This document shows, piece after piece, positions 53,758-62,625 of a DNA stretch of 64,000 bases (the stretch's first letter is position 1; the number at the start of each line of letters is the position of its first letter). The position numbers and the translations under genes were made by a program. The DNA comes from Corynebacterium tuberculostearicum. GTDB taxonomy: Bacteria > Actinomycetota > Actinomycetes > Mycobacteriales > Mycobacteriaceae. The stretch spans positions 1,364,001 to 1,428,000 of the forward strand of contig NZ_CP069791.1 of NCBI RefSeq assembly GCF_016894265.1, read 5' to 3'. The notes under the pieces are model-generated. The model saw only the letters and a list, made by a program, of their open reading frames with translations. It searched no databases and had not been told where the DNA came from.

Positions 53758-55254
53758 GTGTCCTCCGCTAAGAAGACAGCACAGGTTGTAGACGAGGTCG
53801 ATGTAGCACTTATCGGTGCTGGCATCATGAGCGCCACCCTGGGTGCTATGCTCCGCGAGTTGGAGCCCAGCTGGACCCAAATGGTCTTTGAGCGCCTTGA
53901 TGGCCCCGCATTGGAGTCCTCCTCCCCGTGGAATAACGCCGGTACCGGCCACTCCGCACTGTGCGAGCTGAACTACACCCCGGAGAAGAACGGCCGCATT
54001 GATATCTCCAAGGCTCTGGGCATCAACGAGAAGTTCCAAAAGTCTCGCCAGTTCTGGTCCCACCAGCTCAACAACGGTATTCTCACCGACCCGAGCGAAT
54101 TCATTAATCCGGTTCCGCACGTGTCCTTCGCACAGGGCGAAATCCAGGTGGATTACCTCAAGCGCCGCTATGATGTGCTGAGCGAGAAGCACATGTTCCC
54201 GGGCATGCAGTTCTCCGCAGACGATTCCGACTTTGCTGAGAAGCTGCCGCTGATGGCGAAGGGCCGTGACTTCTCCAATAAGGTGGCCATTTCTTGGACC
54301 GACGCTGGTACCGACGTCAACTTTGGCGCGCTGACCAAGCAGTTCCTGACCGCAGCCAAGGCCTCCGGCACCGAGATCCGCTATGGCCATGAGGTCATCG
54401 ATATCAAGCGTGATGGCTCCGCGTGGAAGGTGTACTCCAAGAACAAGCACACCGGCGACATCACCGTAGTTAAGGCCAAGTTCGTCTTCGTAGGTGCCGG
54501 CGGTTACGCCCTGGACCTGCTGCGTAAGGCAAAGGTGAAGGAAGTTGCCGGTTACGCAGGCTTCCCGGTATCTGGTCTGTGGCTGCGCTCCAAGAACCCG
54601 GAGCTTATCGAGCAGCACCAGGCAAAGGTCTACGGCAAGGCTGCCGTGGGCGCCCCACCAATGTCGGTGCCGCACCTGGATACCCGCGTGATCGACGGCG
54701 AGAAGGGTCTGCTCTTCGGTCCTTACGGTGGTTGGAGCCCGAAGTTCCTGAAGAAGGGCACCTACCTGGACCTGTTCAAGTCCATCCGCCCAGACAACAT
54801 CACCTCTTACCTCGGCGTTGCCGTGCAGGAGTTCGGCCTGACCAAATACCTGGTGGATGAGGTGCGCAAGAGCTTCTCGGACCGCGTGGAAGCCCTGCGC
54901 GAGTACGTACCGGAAGCAAAGGAAAGCGACTGGGAAACCGTTATCGCTGGCCAGCGCGTCCAGGTGATTAAGCCTGCTGGTGCCCCGCAGTTCGGTTCCC
55001 TCGAGTTCGGCACCACCTTGGTGAATAACCAGGAGGGCAATATCGCCGGCCTGCTCGGCGCTTCCCCGGGTGCATCCATTGCCCCGGCCGTCATGCTGGA
55101 GCTGCTGGAGCGTTGCTTCGGCGAGCACATGATTGATTGGGCAGACAAGATTCGCGAGATGGTTCCGTCTTATGGCATCAAGCTGCGCAACGATGAGAAG
55201 CTGTACGACGAGATGTGGGAGTACACCCAGAAGACCCTGAAGCTGGACCGCTAA
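53758..55254 (+). CDS. mqo: Malate:quinone oxidoreductase
   Basis: Membrane-associated FAD enzyme that oxidises malate to oxaloacetate and reduces menaquinone; the main malate-oxidising route in corynebacteria. FAD site VALIGAGIMSATLG (about residues 18-31), then WNNAGTGHSALCELNY (about 65-80). The GTG at 53758 (MSSAKKTAQ) follows AAGAGGT and matches the family start; the open frame extends to 53638 without conserved sequence. 498 aa. Confidence 0.95.
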   Translation: MSSAKKTAQVVDEVDVALIGAGIMSATLGAMLRELEPSWTQMVFERLDGPALESSSPWNNAGTGHSALCELNYTPEKNGRIDISKALGINEKFQKSRQFWSHQLNNGILTDPSEFINPVPHVSFAQGEIQVDYLKRRYDVLSEKHMFPGMQFSADDSDFAEKLPLMAKGRDFSNKVAISWTDAGTDVNFGALTKQFLTAAKASGTEIRYGHEVIDIKRDGSAWKVYSKNKHTGDITVVKAKFVFVGAGGYALDLLRKAKVKEVAGYAGFPVSGLWLRSKNPELIEQHQAKVYGKAAVGAPPMSVPHLDTRVIDGEKGLLFGPYGGWSPKFLKKGTYLDLFKSIRPDNITSYLGVAVQEFGLTKYLVDEVRKSFSDRVEALREYVPEAKESDWETVIAGQRVQVIKPAGAPQFGSLEFGTTLVNNQEGNIAGLLGASPGASIAPAVMLELLERCFGEHMIDWADKIREMVPSYGIKLRNDEKLYDEMWEYTQKTLKLDR

Positions 55255-55275
55255 GAGCTAGCTTTCGGCCTCGTT

Positions 55276-55310
55276 AGCCCCTGCACCGCCGCTGTTGTGG
55301 TGCAGGGGCT
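55276..55310 (+). terminator. mqo terminator
   Basis: AGCCCCTGCACC and GGTGCAGGGGCT form a perfect 12-bp stem. The T-run after it is weak (TCGTG). It lies about 20 bases after the stop. Confidence 0.6.
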
Positions 55311-55339
55311 TCGTGCGCTTTGAGCAAGGCGGGGAGGGA

Positions 55340-56695
55340 TTAAGTACCGCAGTAGGTGAGGTAGCCCTCGAGACCATTAGGATCCGGCGATTCGAACGGT
55401 GGGTTGGGCTCCCACGGGTGGGTGACCGCGTGCAGGAGCTCCTGATACGGGCCCATCTCCCCGCGTTCGGCAGCATCCAGTGCGGATTCTACGGCGAGGT
55501 TGCGCGGGATAACCCGCGGCATGGCGTTATCGACGCGGGAAGGATCGGGCGAGGAGGCAAGGTAGTCATCCAAGAAGTCTCCCTCGGCAAAGAGCTCGCG
55601 GGCGTGGGTGGGGTGACCTGCGGCGGCGTCGGCAAGAGCGCGGTGAGCCAGCGTGATATCTGGACCGTTGAGCTGCATGGCTGCTGCATAGGAAGAAGCG
55701 ACCTCCAGGGAGGTGTCCAAAGCCTTCGCCACATCTGCCCTGCGCTGGTGCTCAAAGCGGTCGCTAAAGCCGTTGATGGATTCTTGTGCAAGGCTCATGG
55801 CCTTATTCATGTCCATATCAAAAAGCGGCAGGAGGGATTCCGCTAAGCGGGCCAGGTTCCACCCCAGAATGGAGGGCTGATTGCCAAAGGTATAACGGCC
55901 CTGCCTATCGATGCTGGAGAAGACCGTCGCGGGCGAATAGGCCTCCATAAAGGCACAGGGGCCATAGTCAATGGTCTCGCCAGAGATGGTGGTGTTATCC
56001 GTATTCATCACGCCGTGAATAAAGCCCAAGCGCATCCACTGGGACACGGTGCGGATCTGCGCATCCATCACCTGGGTGAAAAATTCCTGGTAGTCCGCGC
56101 CAGGGTAGTGGCGCGCAATGGCATAGTCGGCCAATTGGCGGGTGTAATCCGTCTGCGCGGCTAGGTGAAAGGTGCCGACGCGGATGTGGCTAGCGGCCAC
56201 GCGTACCACAATGCCGGCCGGTTGCACGTGCCCGCGCTGAATGGGCCGTCCGGTGGAAATAACCGCCAGCGCCCGGGTGGTGGGAACGCCCAAGGCATGC
56301 ATAGCCTCAGAGACTAGGTACTCGCGCAGCATGGAAGACAGCGTTCCGCGGCCATCGGACCCGAGGCGGGAAAAGGGAGTAAGTCCAGTTCCCTTGGCAT
56401 GGAGATCCCATAGCCGCCCGTCCTTATCCACCTCGCCCAAGAGCATGGCCCGGCCGTCTCCCATCTGCGGGTTAAACGCACCGAATTGGAAGCCGGAATA
56501 GGCCATGGCGTGGCCGCCCGCGCGGCCGGTAAGGAAATCTATGCCCTCGGAGGAGCGCAGCCAGTCCGGGTCAAAGCCCAACTGCCTGGCTAGTTCCTCG
56601 TTCAGGATGACCATCTGTGGGTTCGGTTGCTCCTCACCCTCGGTGGGGCGAACCAAGTGGGGAAGCTTCTGGGCAAAATCGTGGTGTAGCTGCAT
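55340..56695 (-). CDS. selO: SelO-type protein AMPylase (YdiU/UPF0061)
   Basis: A pseudokinase that transfers AMP from ATP to proteins; bacterial SelO has been linked to redox stress. The nucleotide-binding core shows GRAMLLGEV, WDLHAKGTGLTPFSRLGSDG and STGRPIQRG. The C-terminus ends YCGT, so a single Cys sits three residues from the end, like the redox Cys of other SelO proteins. 451 aa, slightly short. Abuts the phzF-like gene without any gap (stop next to ATG). Confidence 0.88.
   Translation of the reverse strand: MQLHHDFAQKLPHLVRPTEGEEQPNPQMVILNEELARQLGFDPDWLRSSEGIDFLTGRAGGHAMAYSGFQFGAFNPQMGDGRAMLLGEVDKDGRLWDLHAKGTGLTPFSRLGSDGRGTLSSMLREYLVSEAMHALGVPTTRALAVISTGRPIQRGHVQPAGIVVRVAASHIRVGTFHLAAQTDYTRQLADYAIARHYPGADYQEFFTQVMDAQIRTVSQWMRLGFIHGVMNTDNTTISGETIDYGPCAFMEAYSPATVFSSIDRQGRYTFGNQPSILGWNLARLAESLLPLFDMDMNKAMSLAQESINGFSDRFEHQRRADVAKALDTSLEVASSYAAAMQLNGPDITLAHRALADAAAGHPTHARELFAEGDFLDDYLASSPDPSRVDNAMPRVIPRNLAVESALDAAERGEMGPYQELLHAVTHPWEPNPPFESPDPNGLEGYLTYCGT
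55625..55636 (-). repeat. Dispersed word, copy 8 (12 of 13, inside selO)
   Basis: CTTGCCGACGCC on the minus strand; the base before it is a C where the other copies have G. Read as Leu-Ala-Asp-Ala. Confidence 0.5.
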
Positions 56696-57517
56696 CTAAA
56701 CCTCCAGTGTTCCGCGCACGCGAATCTGGGCGCGACCGCCCACCCAGATATCCGTGCCGTCATCGTTGATGAATACTTCGCCTGCCCGGCCAATCTGGCT
56801 GCCTTGTGTTGCTGTATAGCGCGGCGGCACCAAGTTACGCGAGCGCATAAACTGCGCGGCGCCGCCATTGAAAGAACCGGTGACTGGGTCTTCGAATTGG
56901 GTGGTAAAGGCCCGAACCTCATAGGCCGGCTCGCCCTCTGCGGCGTTGGGGTTAAGGCCCACAACGCCGACCTTGGGGCGCTCGCCCTGGGGCTTAACCG
57001 CACGCACCGCCTCGGCATCGCGTAATTGGAGCAGGCGCCAGCCCGGGCCATTGTCCACCCAGCCATGGTCGACAATATCCGCGCTATCTAGCCCCAGCCC
57101 ACCGCAGGCCTCCTTCAGATCCGCTGGGCTTAGCGGTTCTTCGCGGCGCAGCGGCGGGGTAGCAAAGGACAAGACTTCGCCCTCTTCGCGGACGGTCACC
57201 AATCCCGCGCCGCACGCCTGGACGATACGTCCCTCCGTCCGCGGCTTGTTGCCCAGCGCCCGCCACGCGGCAGCGCTGCCCAAGGTTGGATGGCCAGCAA
57301 AATCAAACTCTTCATAGGGGGTGAAAATGCGCACGCGGTAGTCGGCGCGGGCGTCGCTGGGCTCTAGCAGGAAAGTGGTCTCAGAAAAGTTAGTCCAGTT
57401 CGCGATTGCCTGCATTTGCTGGTTACTCAGCCCATCAGCACCAGCAATCACCGCCAAGGCATTGCCGTTAAAGGCACCCGTGGCAAAAACATCAACCTCA
57501 AAGAACTCGTGCTGCAT
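56696..57517 (-). CDS. PhzF-family isomerase-like protein
   Basis: A 273-aa protein of the PhzF fold. N-terminal EVDVFATGAFNGNALAVI and NWTNFSETTFLLEP contain the conserved Glu expected for catalysis (SETTF). Further blocks FDFAGHPTLGSA and PVTGSFNGGAAQ are typical. The ligand is unknown. TAGACT at 57525-57530 is seven bases before the ATG, so the selO operon probably starts here as a leaderless mRNA. Its stop abuts the selO ATG. Confidence 0.87.
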   Translation of the reverse strand: MQHEFFEVDVFATGAFNGNALAVIAGADGLSNQQMQAIANWTNFSETTFLLEPSDARADYRVRIFTPYEEFDFAGHPTLGSAAAWRALGNKPRTEGRIVQACGAGLVTVREEGEVLSFATPPLRREEPLSPADLKEACGGLGLDSADIVDHGWVDNGPGWRLLQLRDAEAVRAVKPQGERPKVGVVGLNPNAAEGEPAYEVRAFTTQFEDPVTGSFNGGAAQFMRSRNLVPPRYTATQGSQIGRAGEVFINDDGTDIWVGGRAQIRVRGTLEV

Positions 57518-57570
57518 GCCCGCCAGTCTAGTCAGCCCCAGGGATGAGGACTATGGCCTAGAGCCTGCGC

Positions 57571-57576
57571 TAGCCT
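57571..57576 (+). promoter_or_regulatory. -10 box of the two-component system (leaderless)
   Basis: TAGCCT ends eight bases before the kinase ATG. Back-to-back with the minus-strand phzF box at 57525-57530. Confidence 0.5.
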
Positions 57577-57584
57577 AGAAAGCC

Positions 57585-58769
57585 ATGAAGAAGCTATGGC
57601 CGGATGCGGTTCGTGCCTGGGTAGGCCCGCCGTGGAGAATTATCATTCCGCTGCTTTTCGGGGGGGCTTCGGTGCCGGCGGCAGAAGGTGTTATTGATAG
57701 AACTTCGCTTTTCCAGGAGCTGGTTCTCGTACTTTATACAGTCGTTATTCCACTAGCACTCTGGCTACACCCCAAGCTCAGGGAATATGCCATCGGGGTC
57801 ACTGCTATCACACTAACGGTGTGCATCTTTACCCCGCTTGCTGCAATGGGCAACGCTCACTTTTTCCCTTTGGCTTACTGCGTATTTCTGATAGGCGCAC
57901 ATTCGCCCAAACGACTACAGCGAATCTGGATAGGGTGGATTGCCTTAGGCTCCTTGGCGGCCACCGCAGCGGACCTATACGGCCGGAGGATTATCAGCGG
58001 CATCGATTTTGGCCTCGAAGACACCACTGTTGGCCCGCTTCCTGCCTTCGCCTCCGTCGTCATCATCGCGTGGCCGGTCATGGGCTTTTTCTTCCTGATT
58101 GGCACCAATGACCGTAAAAAGCGTGAGGACCAGCAGCTGCTGGTTGAACGTGCGGAGATGGCTGGCGCGGTAGAGCGCAACCGCATTGCTCGCGAGATGC
58201 ATGACATTGTGGCGCATAATTTAGCGGGCGTTATTGCCCTTGCCGACGGCGCCCGGTTCGCCGCTGCCAAAAATTCCGCAGCGGCCACAGAAGCCTTGGA
58301 AACCATCGCCTCTACCTCCCGCGATTCCCTCAAACAGATGCGCGGTTTGCTCTCCGTATTGCGTGATGGCGATTCCCGCGCCGATACCAAGGCGCCTGGT
58401 GCAAGCGATATTGCAGGACTTATTTCGGAAGCGCGCCGGACTGGTTTCGATATCACTGTGCACGGGCTGGAGGACCTGCCGACCGAAAGCGACGAGCTCT
58501 ACCAGTTCACCGTCTACCGCGTGGTGCAAGAACTTTTGACCAATATGATCAAGCATTCGCGTGATAAAAGGGGAATACTGCGCTTTCGCTCTACCGGAAA
58601 TGGCTTAGTACTTAACGCCGATAACCCGGCCGTTCGTACGCCGAATAGTCATAATCCTGGCTACGGCCTCGTCGGAATGAGCGAGCGCGTCAAAGCCTAT
58701 GGCGGCAGCGTTGCTACCCGCACCGAGGATGGACACTTCTTTATTACCGTGGAGGTACCCAATGACTAA
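57585..58769 (+). CDS. Sensor histidine kinase (NarL-type, HisKA_3)
   Basis: A 394-aa membrane kinase. About five hydrophobic segments cover residues 15-180. The dimerisation block REMHDIVAHNLAGV holds the phosphorylated His (about 206). The ATPase domain has N-box QELLTNMIKHS and a G-box-like GYGLVGMSERV. No large outside sensor domain is present, so it may sense through the membrane, as in bacitracin-like systems. It overlaps the regulator gene by eight bases. Confidence 0.9.
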   Translation: MKKLWPDAVRAWVGPPWRIIIPLLFGGASVPAAEGVIDRTSLFQELVLVLYTVVIPLALWLHPKLREYAIGVTAITLTVCIFTPLAAMGNAHFFPLAYCVFLIGAHSPKRLQRIWIGWIALGSLAATAADLYGRRIISGIDFGLEDTTVGPLPAFASVVIIAWPVMGFFFLIGTNDRKKREDQQLLVERAEMAGAVERNRIAREMHDIVAHNLAGVIALADGARFAAAKNSAAATEALETIASTSRDSLKQMRGLLSVLRDGDSRADTKAPGASDIAGLISEARRTGFDITVHGLEDLPTESDELYQFTVYRVVQELLTNMIKHSRDKRGILRFRSTGNGLVLNADNPAVRTPNSHNPGYGLVGMSERVKAYGGSVATRTEDGHFFITVEVPND

Positions 58770-59505
58770 CCCTGAGCAGCCAACAGGTGCGCCCGCTGGC
58801 CCCATCCGAATCGGTCTAGTCGATGATCAGCCCCTCGTGCGCGCCGGGTTCGCCATGCTCCTTGGCTCCCAAGAGGATTTGGACGTTGCATGGCAGGCAT
58901 CCGATGGCGATGAAGTCCTCGACCTCGCCCGCGCGCAACCTGCCGATATTGTGCTCATGGATGTCCAGATGGCCCGCGTCAATGGCATCGCCGCCACAGA
59001 AAGGCTGCTGCCGGAATTCCCGGACACCCAGGTCATTATGCTAACCACCTTCGATGACCAGAATTTTGTCCACGGAGCAATTTCCGCTGGGGCCTCCGGA
59101 TTCCTGCTCAAAGACGTCGAACCGGAGGAACTCCTCGCCGCTATTCGTACCGTACATTCCGGCGAGGCCGTCCTTTCACCGCGCATTACCGCACAGGTGC
59201 TGCAGCAACTGCGCAGCGAGCAGTCTGCAACACAGCCCGATTCATATGCCACCCCCGTTGCGGCAGCAGCTACCGCCCCTCCGGCCGAAGATCTCACGCC
59301 ACGCGAGCTGGACGTCCTCAAGCTGATCGCACTGGGGTATTCGAATACCGAAATCGCGGAGTGCGAGTTCGTCTCTATGGCCACGGTCAAGACCCACGTA
59401 CGCCATATCTTGACGAAAACCGGCTCGCGCGACCGCGTGCATGCTGTGCTCTACGCCCTTACTCATGGCGTGGTTTCGGTGGAGGAGCTGCTGTCTCATC
59501 CCTAG
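58762..59505 (+). CDS. NarL/LuxR-type response regulator
   Basis: A 247-aa regulator. The receiver domain has the acidic pair in LVDDQPLV and the phosphorylated Asp67 in VLMDVQMARV. A linker and the LuxR helix-turn-helix TPRELDVLKLIALGYSNTEI and MATVKTHVRHILTKTG follow. ATG 58762 overlaps the kinase stop, so they are coupled. The ABC transporter genes 66 bases downstream are the likely target. Confidence 0.92.
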   Translation: MTNPEQPTGAPAGPIRIGLVDDQPLVRAGFAMLLGSQEDLDVAWQASDGDEVLDLARAQPADIVLMDVQMARVNGIAATERLLPEFPDTQVIMLTTFDDQNFVHGAISAGASGFLLKDVEPEELLAAIRTVHSGEAVLSPRITAQVLQQLRSEQSATQPDSYATPVAAAATAPPAEDLTPRELDVLKLIALGYSNTEIAECEFVSMATVKTHVRHILTKTGSRDRVHAVLYALTHGVVSVEELLSHP

Positions 59506-59570
59506 GTATGACCTGCTAAATCACTCCCAAGGATGGTTACTTCGTGCTGGTCAGGCGGCACGATGGAAAC

Positions 59571-60470
59571 ATGCTCAAAGTTTCACACCTTTCCAAGAAT
59601 TTCCGTTCCTTTAAAGCAGTAGATGACCTCTCCTTTGAGGTCCCAGATGGTCAAGTCACCGGCTTCCTCGGACCGAATGGTTCTGGCAAATCCACCACTA
59701 TGCGCATGTGCGTGGGGTTGGAGAATCCGACTTCCGGCACCGCGACTTTTGATGGCACGCCCTTCCGCGGGCTGTCCAATCCCGCTACCATGGTGGGCAC
59801 CTTGTTGGATGCCAACTGGTTCCACCCGGGCCGCAGCGCCCGAGCTCACCTGGGCTACATGGCCGCGTTGCAGGGCGTGTCCATGAACCACGTGGATGAC
59901 ACCCTGGACCGCGTCGGCCTTACCCAGGTAGCCGCCAAGCGCGTGGGCGGCTATTCGCTGGGCATGAAGCAGCGCCTGGGCCTTGCTTGTGCGCTCATCG
60001 GCGAGCCGAAGCACTTGCTGCTTGACGAACCCGTCAACGGCCTCGACCCCGAAGGCGTGCACTGGATGCGTGCCCGTATCCGCGAATTCGCCGAGGCCGG
60101 CTGCTCCGTGCTGGTTTCCTCCCACCTGCTTTCGGAAATGCAGCTCACCGCAGATCGCCTCGTGGTCATCGGCAAGGGCAAGCTGCTGGGAGAGGGCACC
60201 GTGGAGGAGTTCGTCAACGGCACGGGAGGCGCAAGCCTCGAAGTGATTGTGGACCAGCCCGATGAACTCCTGCGGCTGTTGCACGGCACCGATGCGGAGA
60301 CCTCCTTTGACGGTGAGGTCCTGCGCGTGCGCGGTCTCGAAGGCTCCGACATCGGCCGCATCTGTCTGGATAACCGCATTCTCATCTCCAGCTTGGAACG
60401 CAAGCAGCCCTCCCTGGAAGAGGCCTACCTCGGCGCGACAGCCGACCACGTGGCCTACCGCTCCGTCTAA
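59571..60470 (+). CDS. ABC transporter ATP-binding protein (TCS-linked)
   Basis: A 299-aa ATPase. Walker A GPNGSGKST (about residue 38-46), signature YSLGMKQRL (about 132-140) and Walker B LLLDEPVNGLD (about 156-166) are intact. Start ATG 59571 is the family start; 59544 is a longer alternative. Placed after a NarL two-component system, this type often exports or detoxifies peptide antibiotics, but the substrate is not known. Confidence 0.9.
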   Translation: MLKVSHLSKNFRSFKAVDDLSFEVPDGQVTGFLGPNGSGKSTTMRMCVGLENPTSGTATFDGTPFRGLSNPATMVGTLLDANWFHPGRSARAHLGYMAALQGVSMNHVDDTLDRVGLTQVAAKRVGGYSLGMKQRLGLACALIGEPKHLLLDEPVNGLDPEGVHWMRARIREFAEAGCSVLVSSHLLSEMQLTADRLVVIGKGKLLGEGTVEEFVNGTGGASLEVIVDQPDELLRLLHGTDAETSFDGEVLRVRGLEGSDIGRICLDNRILISSLERKQPSLEEAYLGATADHVAYRSV

Positions 60471-60501
60471 ACGCACAACCCAACCTTAAGGACAGATTTC
60501 T

Positions 60502-61254
60502 ATGAATACTGTGGTGTCAGAATCTCGCAAACTCTTTTCCCTGCGCTCTACCTGGGTCTACCTCGCCATCGTGGCACTCGGTATGGCCGCCGGCGGCGTG
60601 CTCATGGCCTGGGGCTATGAATTTAACGGCAGCGTGGATGGCAAATTCCAATCTAGTGATGTCTTAGCAGCTAGTGACCTCGCCATGGTGGTGATGATCT
60701 TTGCCTCTGCGATGATGGTCGGCGGTGACTTAGGAAAAGGAACCGTTGCATGGTCTTATCTTTCATCCAACCGTCGCGTTGGCATAGTGCTCAGCCAATT
60801 CGTAGTCATCCTGGTATCACTCTTGCTCGCGGCCACACTGGGTATAGCTGTAGGAACTTTGCTGATTGCGGCATTCGGCGGCGATATTGACTTCACAAGC
60901 TTTTATGAGTGGCCGGACTGCAACCGAGTGGTGTTTGCTTACCTGGAATGGACCGGCTTTAGCCTGCTGGCTATGGGGCTGGCTTTTCTCTTGCGTAGCG
61001 GAACATTTGCCGCAATGATCCTCGTGGTGGAATTCTTTGTGCTAGAAACTGCGCTTATGGCATTTGATACCTCCTGGGCAGAAGCGTTATTGAGCTGCCT
61101 GCCCTTCGCCAATATGCAGACCTTGGTCCTGGGTAGCGATTCGGGTCCCTTGGACCATTCCCGTGGCGTATCGGCTTTGATTCTGGGCGTAATGCTTGCA
61201 GTCTGCGTCGGTGGGGCGTGCATGGTATCCCGCCGCCGTTCTGTCGCCAAATAG
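60502..61254 (+). CDS. ABC transporter permease (ABC-2)
   Basis: A 250-aa protein with six hydrophobic segments, the partner of the ATPase encoded just upstream. AAGGACAG serves as ribosome site. Together with the kinase and regulator it forms a four-gene module. Confidence 0.85.
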   Translation: MNTVVSESRKLFSLRSTWVYLAIVALGMAAGGVLMAWGYEFNGSVDGKFQSSDVLAASDLAMVVMIFASAMMVGGDLGKGTVAWSYLSSNRRVGIVLSQFVVILVSLLLAATLGIAVGTLLIAAFGGDIDFTSFYEWPDCNRVVFAYLEWTGFSLLAMGLAFLLRSGTFAAMILVVEFFVLETALMAFDTSWAEALLSCLPFANMQTLVLGSDSGPLDHSRGVSALILGVMLAVCVGGACMVSRRRSVAK

Positions 61255-61268
61255 TGCCCAGAAATAAC

Positions 61269-61274
61269 TACGCT
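61269..61274 (+). promoter_or_regulatory. -10 box of the DUF4921 gene (leaderless)
   Basis: TACGCT ends seven bases before ATG 61282. GGAGGG is also present but only one base from the ATG, too close to act as a normal ribosome site. Confidence 0.5.
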
Positions 61275-61281
61275 GGAGGGC

Positions 61282-62595
61282 ATGAGTGATGCACTTTTTG
61301 CCCGCATAGAACCCATCCAGACCATGCGGGATGGCACGGTCAAGCAGGTCAACCCGTTCTCCGGGACCGAGGTGTGGACCGTGCCGGGCCGCGGTAACCG
61401 CCCCCTGTCCACACCGGTGGCTAACCCACAGCCCTTGCACGAAGAAGACTTCACCCACCGCTGCGCCTTTTGCTCAGGTCGCATAACTGATACCCCGCCG
61501 GAAAAGGCCCGCATCCTGCCTTCCGGCGGGATTGTGCGCGGATTGCCTTTGAGCGAATACGGCCACACCGTGCCGGCCTTTCGCCGCATCCCCAATCTGT
61601 TTGAAATCGTCTCTTATGACTACTGGCACGCCAACTACGGCTTCGACATGGATGCTGAGACCCGACAGCGCATGGACAACTACCTTGCCGATCCTGCCGG
61701 CCGGGAACATGTGCTCAATATCGTGCGCACGAAGCGAAAGGCAGCGCACCTGCCTGAGGCAAGCGAAGAGGAACTTATAGAACAGGCGGCGGGCTTCTTC
61801 GCAGGAGGCCACGATGTCATCGTGGCCGGCCGCCATTTTGAGCGCGGTGCACAGGATGATTCGCACGTGGTATCTTCCGGCACCCTAAGCGCCGAAGAGC
61901 ACCTGCTTTTTATGCAGCTGACTATCGATGCCATGCGGGACCTCTACGAGCGCAACCGCTACGCACCCTATGTGGTGGCTTTCCAAAATTGGCTGCAGCC
62001 AGCCGGCGCTTCCTTCGAGCACTTGCACAAGCAACTCGTTGCCATCGATGACCGCGGCATGGCCTCCCACCGGGAGGTACAGATGCTGCGCAGCAATATG
62101 AACATGTACAACGAGTGGGCGGTGGACTATGCCGCTAGCCGCAACCTCATCGTTGCGGAAAATGACCATGGCGTTCTCTTCGCCGGCTTTGGGCACCGCT
62201 ATCCCACCTTGGAGGTCTACTCCAAGTCCGCGACCTGTGAGCCGTGGCGGCAGTCAGAAGAGGAAATCCGTGCCATGAGCGACCTTGTTCACGCCGCCCA
62301 CGCCGCAGTAGGCCGCGAGGTGCCCTGCAATGAGGAGTGGCACCACAAGCCTGCCGATGTCGACGTCGCTCAGCCATGGCGCATCCTCATCAAGCTCCGC
62401 ATTTCCACCCTTGCCGGATTCGAAGGCGGCACCAAAATTTACCTCAACACCATCTCGCCCTGGGATTTGCGCGATAGGGTAGTAAGCCAGCTTTATCCCC
62501 TGCGCGAGTCCGGGCATGTTGCCCGCTCGGTCCGCGTGGCTACCGAATGTTCGGTACAGCGCAATAGTCTGCTGTATAACCCACAGCTGCGCTAG
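61282..62595 (+). CDS. DUF4921 family protein (GalT/HIT-like)
   Basis: A 437-aa protein related to galactose-1-phosphate uridylyltransferases of the HIT superfamily. CAFCSGR near residue 61 could bind metal, and FEHLHKQLVAID (about 245-256) contains the HxHxQ-type catalytic motif with a histidine triad layout (HLHKQ). The C-terminal half repeats the fold. It is conserved in corynebacteria; the substrate is unknown, probably a nucleotide sugar. Confidence 0.8.
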   Translation: MSDALFARIEPIQTMRDGTVKQVNPFSGTEVWTVPGRGNRPLSTPVANPQPLHEEDFTHRCAFCSGRITDTPPEKARILPSGGIVRGLPLSEYGHTVPAFRRIPNLFEIVSYDYWHANYGFDMDAETRQRMDNYLADPAGREHVLNIVRTKRKAAHLPEASEEELIEQAAGFFAGGHDVIVAGRHFERGAQDDSHVVSSGTLSAEEHLLFMQLTIDAMRDLYERNRYAPYVVAFQNWLQPAGASFEHLHKQLVAIDDRGMASHREVQMLRSNMNMYNEWAVDYAASRNLIVAENDHGVLFAGFGHRYPTLEVYSKSATCEPWRQSEEEIRAMSDLVHAAHAAVGREVPCNEEWHHKPADVDVAQPWRILIKLRISTLAGFEGGTKIYLNTISPWDLRDRVVSQLYPLRESGHVARSVRVATECSVQRNSLLYNPQLR

Positions 62596-62625
62596 GTAAG
62601 CTGTGCTGAGTAGTTTGCGGTGGGC

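Noticed and set aside
53734..55128. A 464-aa open frame on the minus strand inside mqo.
   Set aside because: No start signal and no recognisable domain; the plus strand is an unambiguous conserved enzyme.
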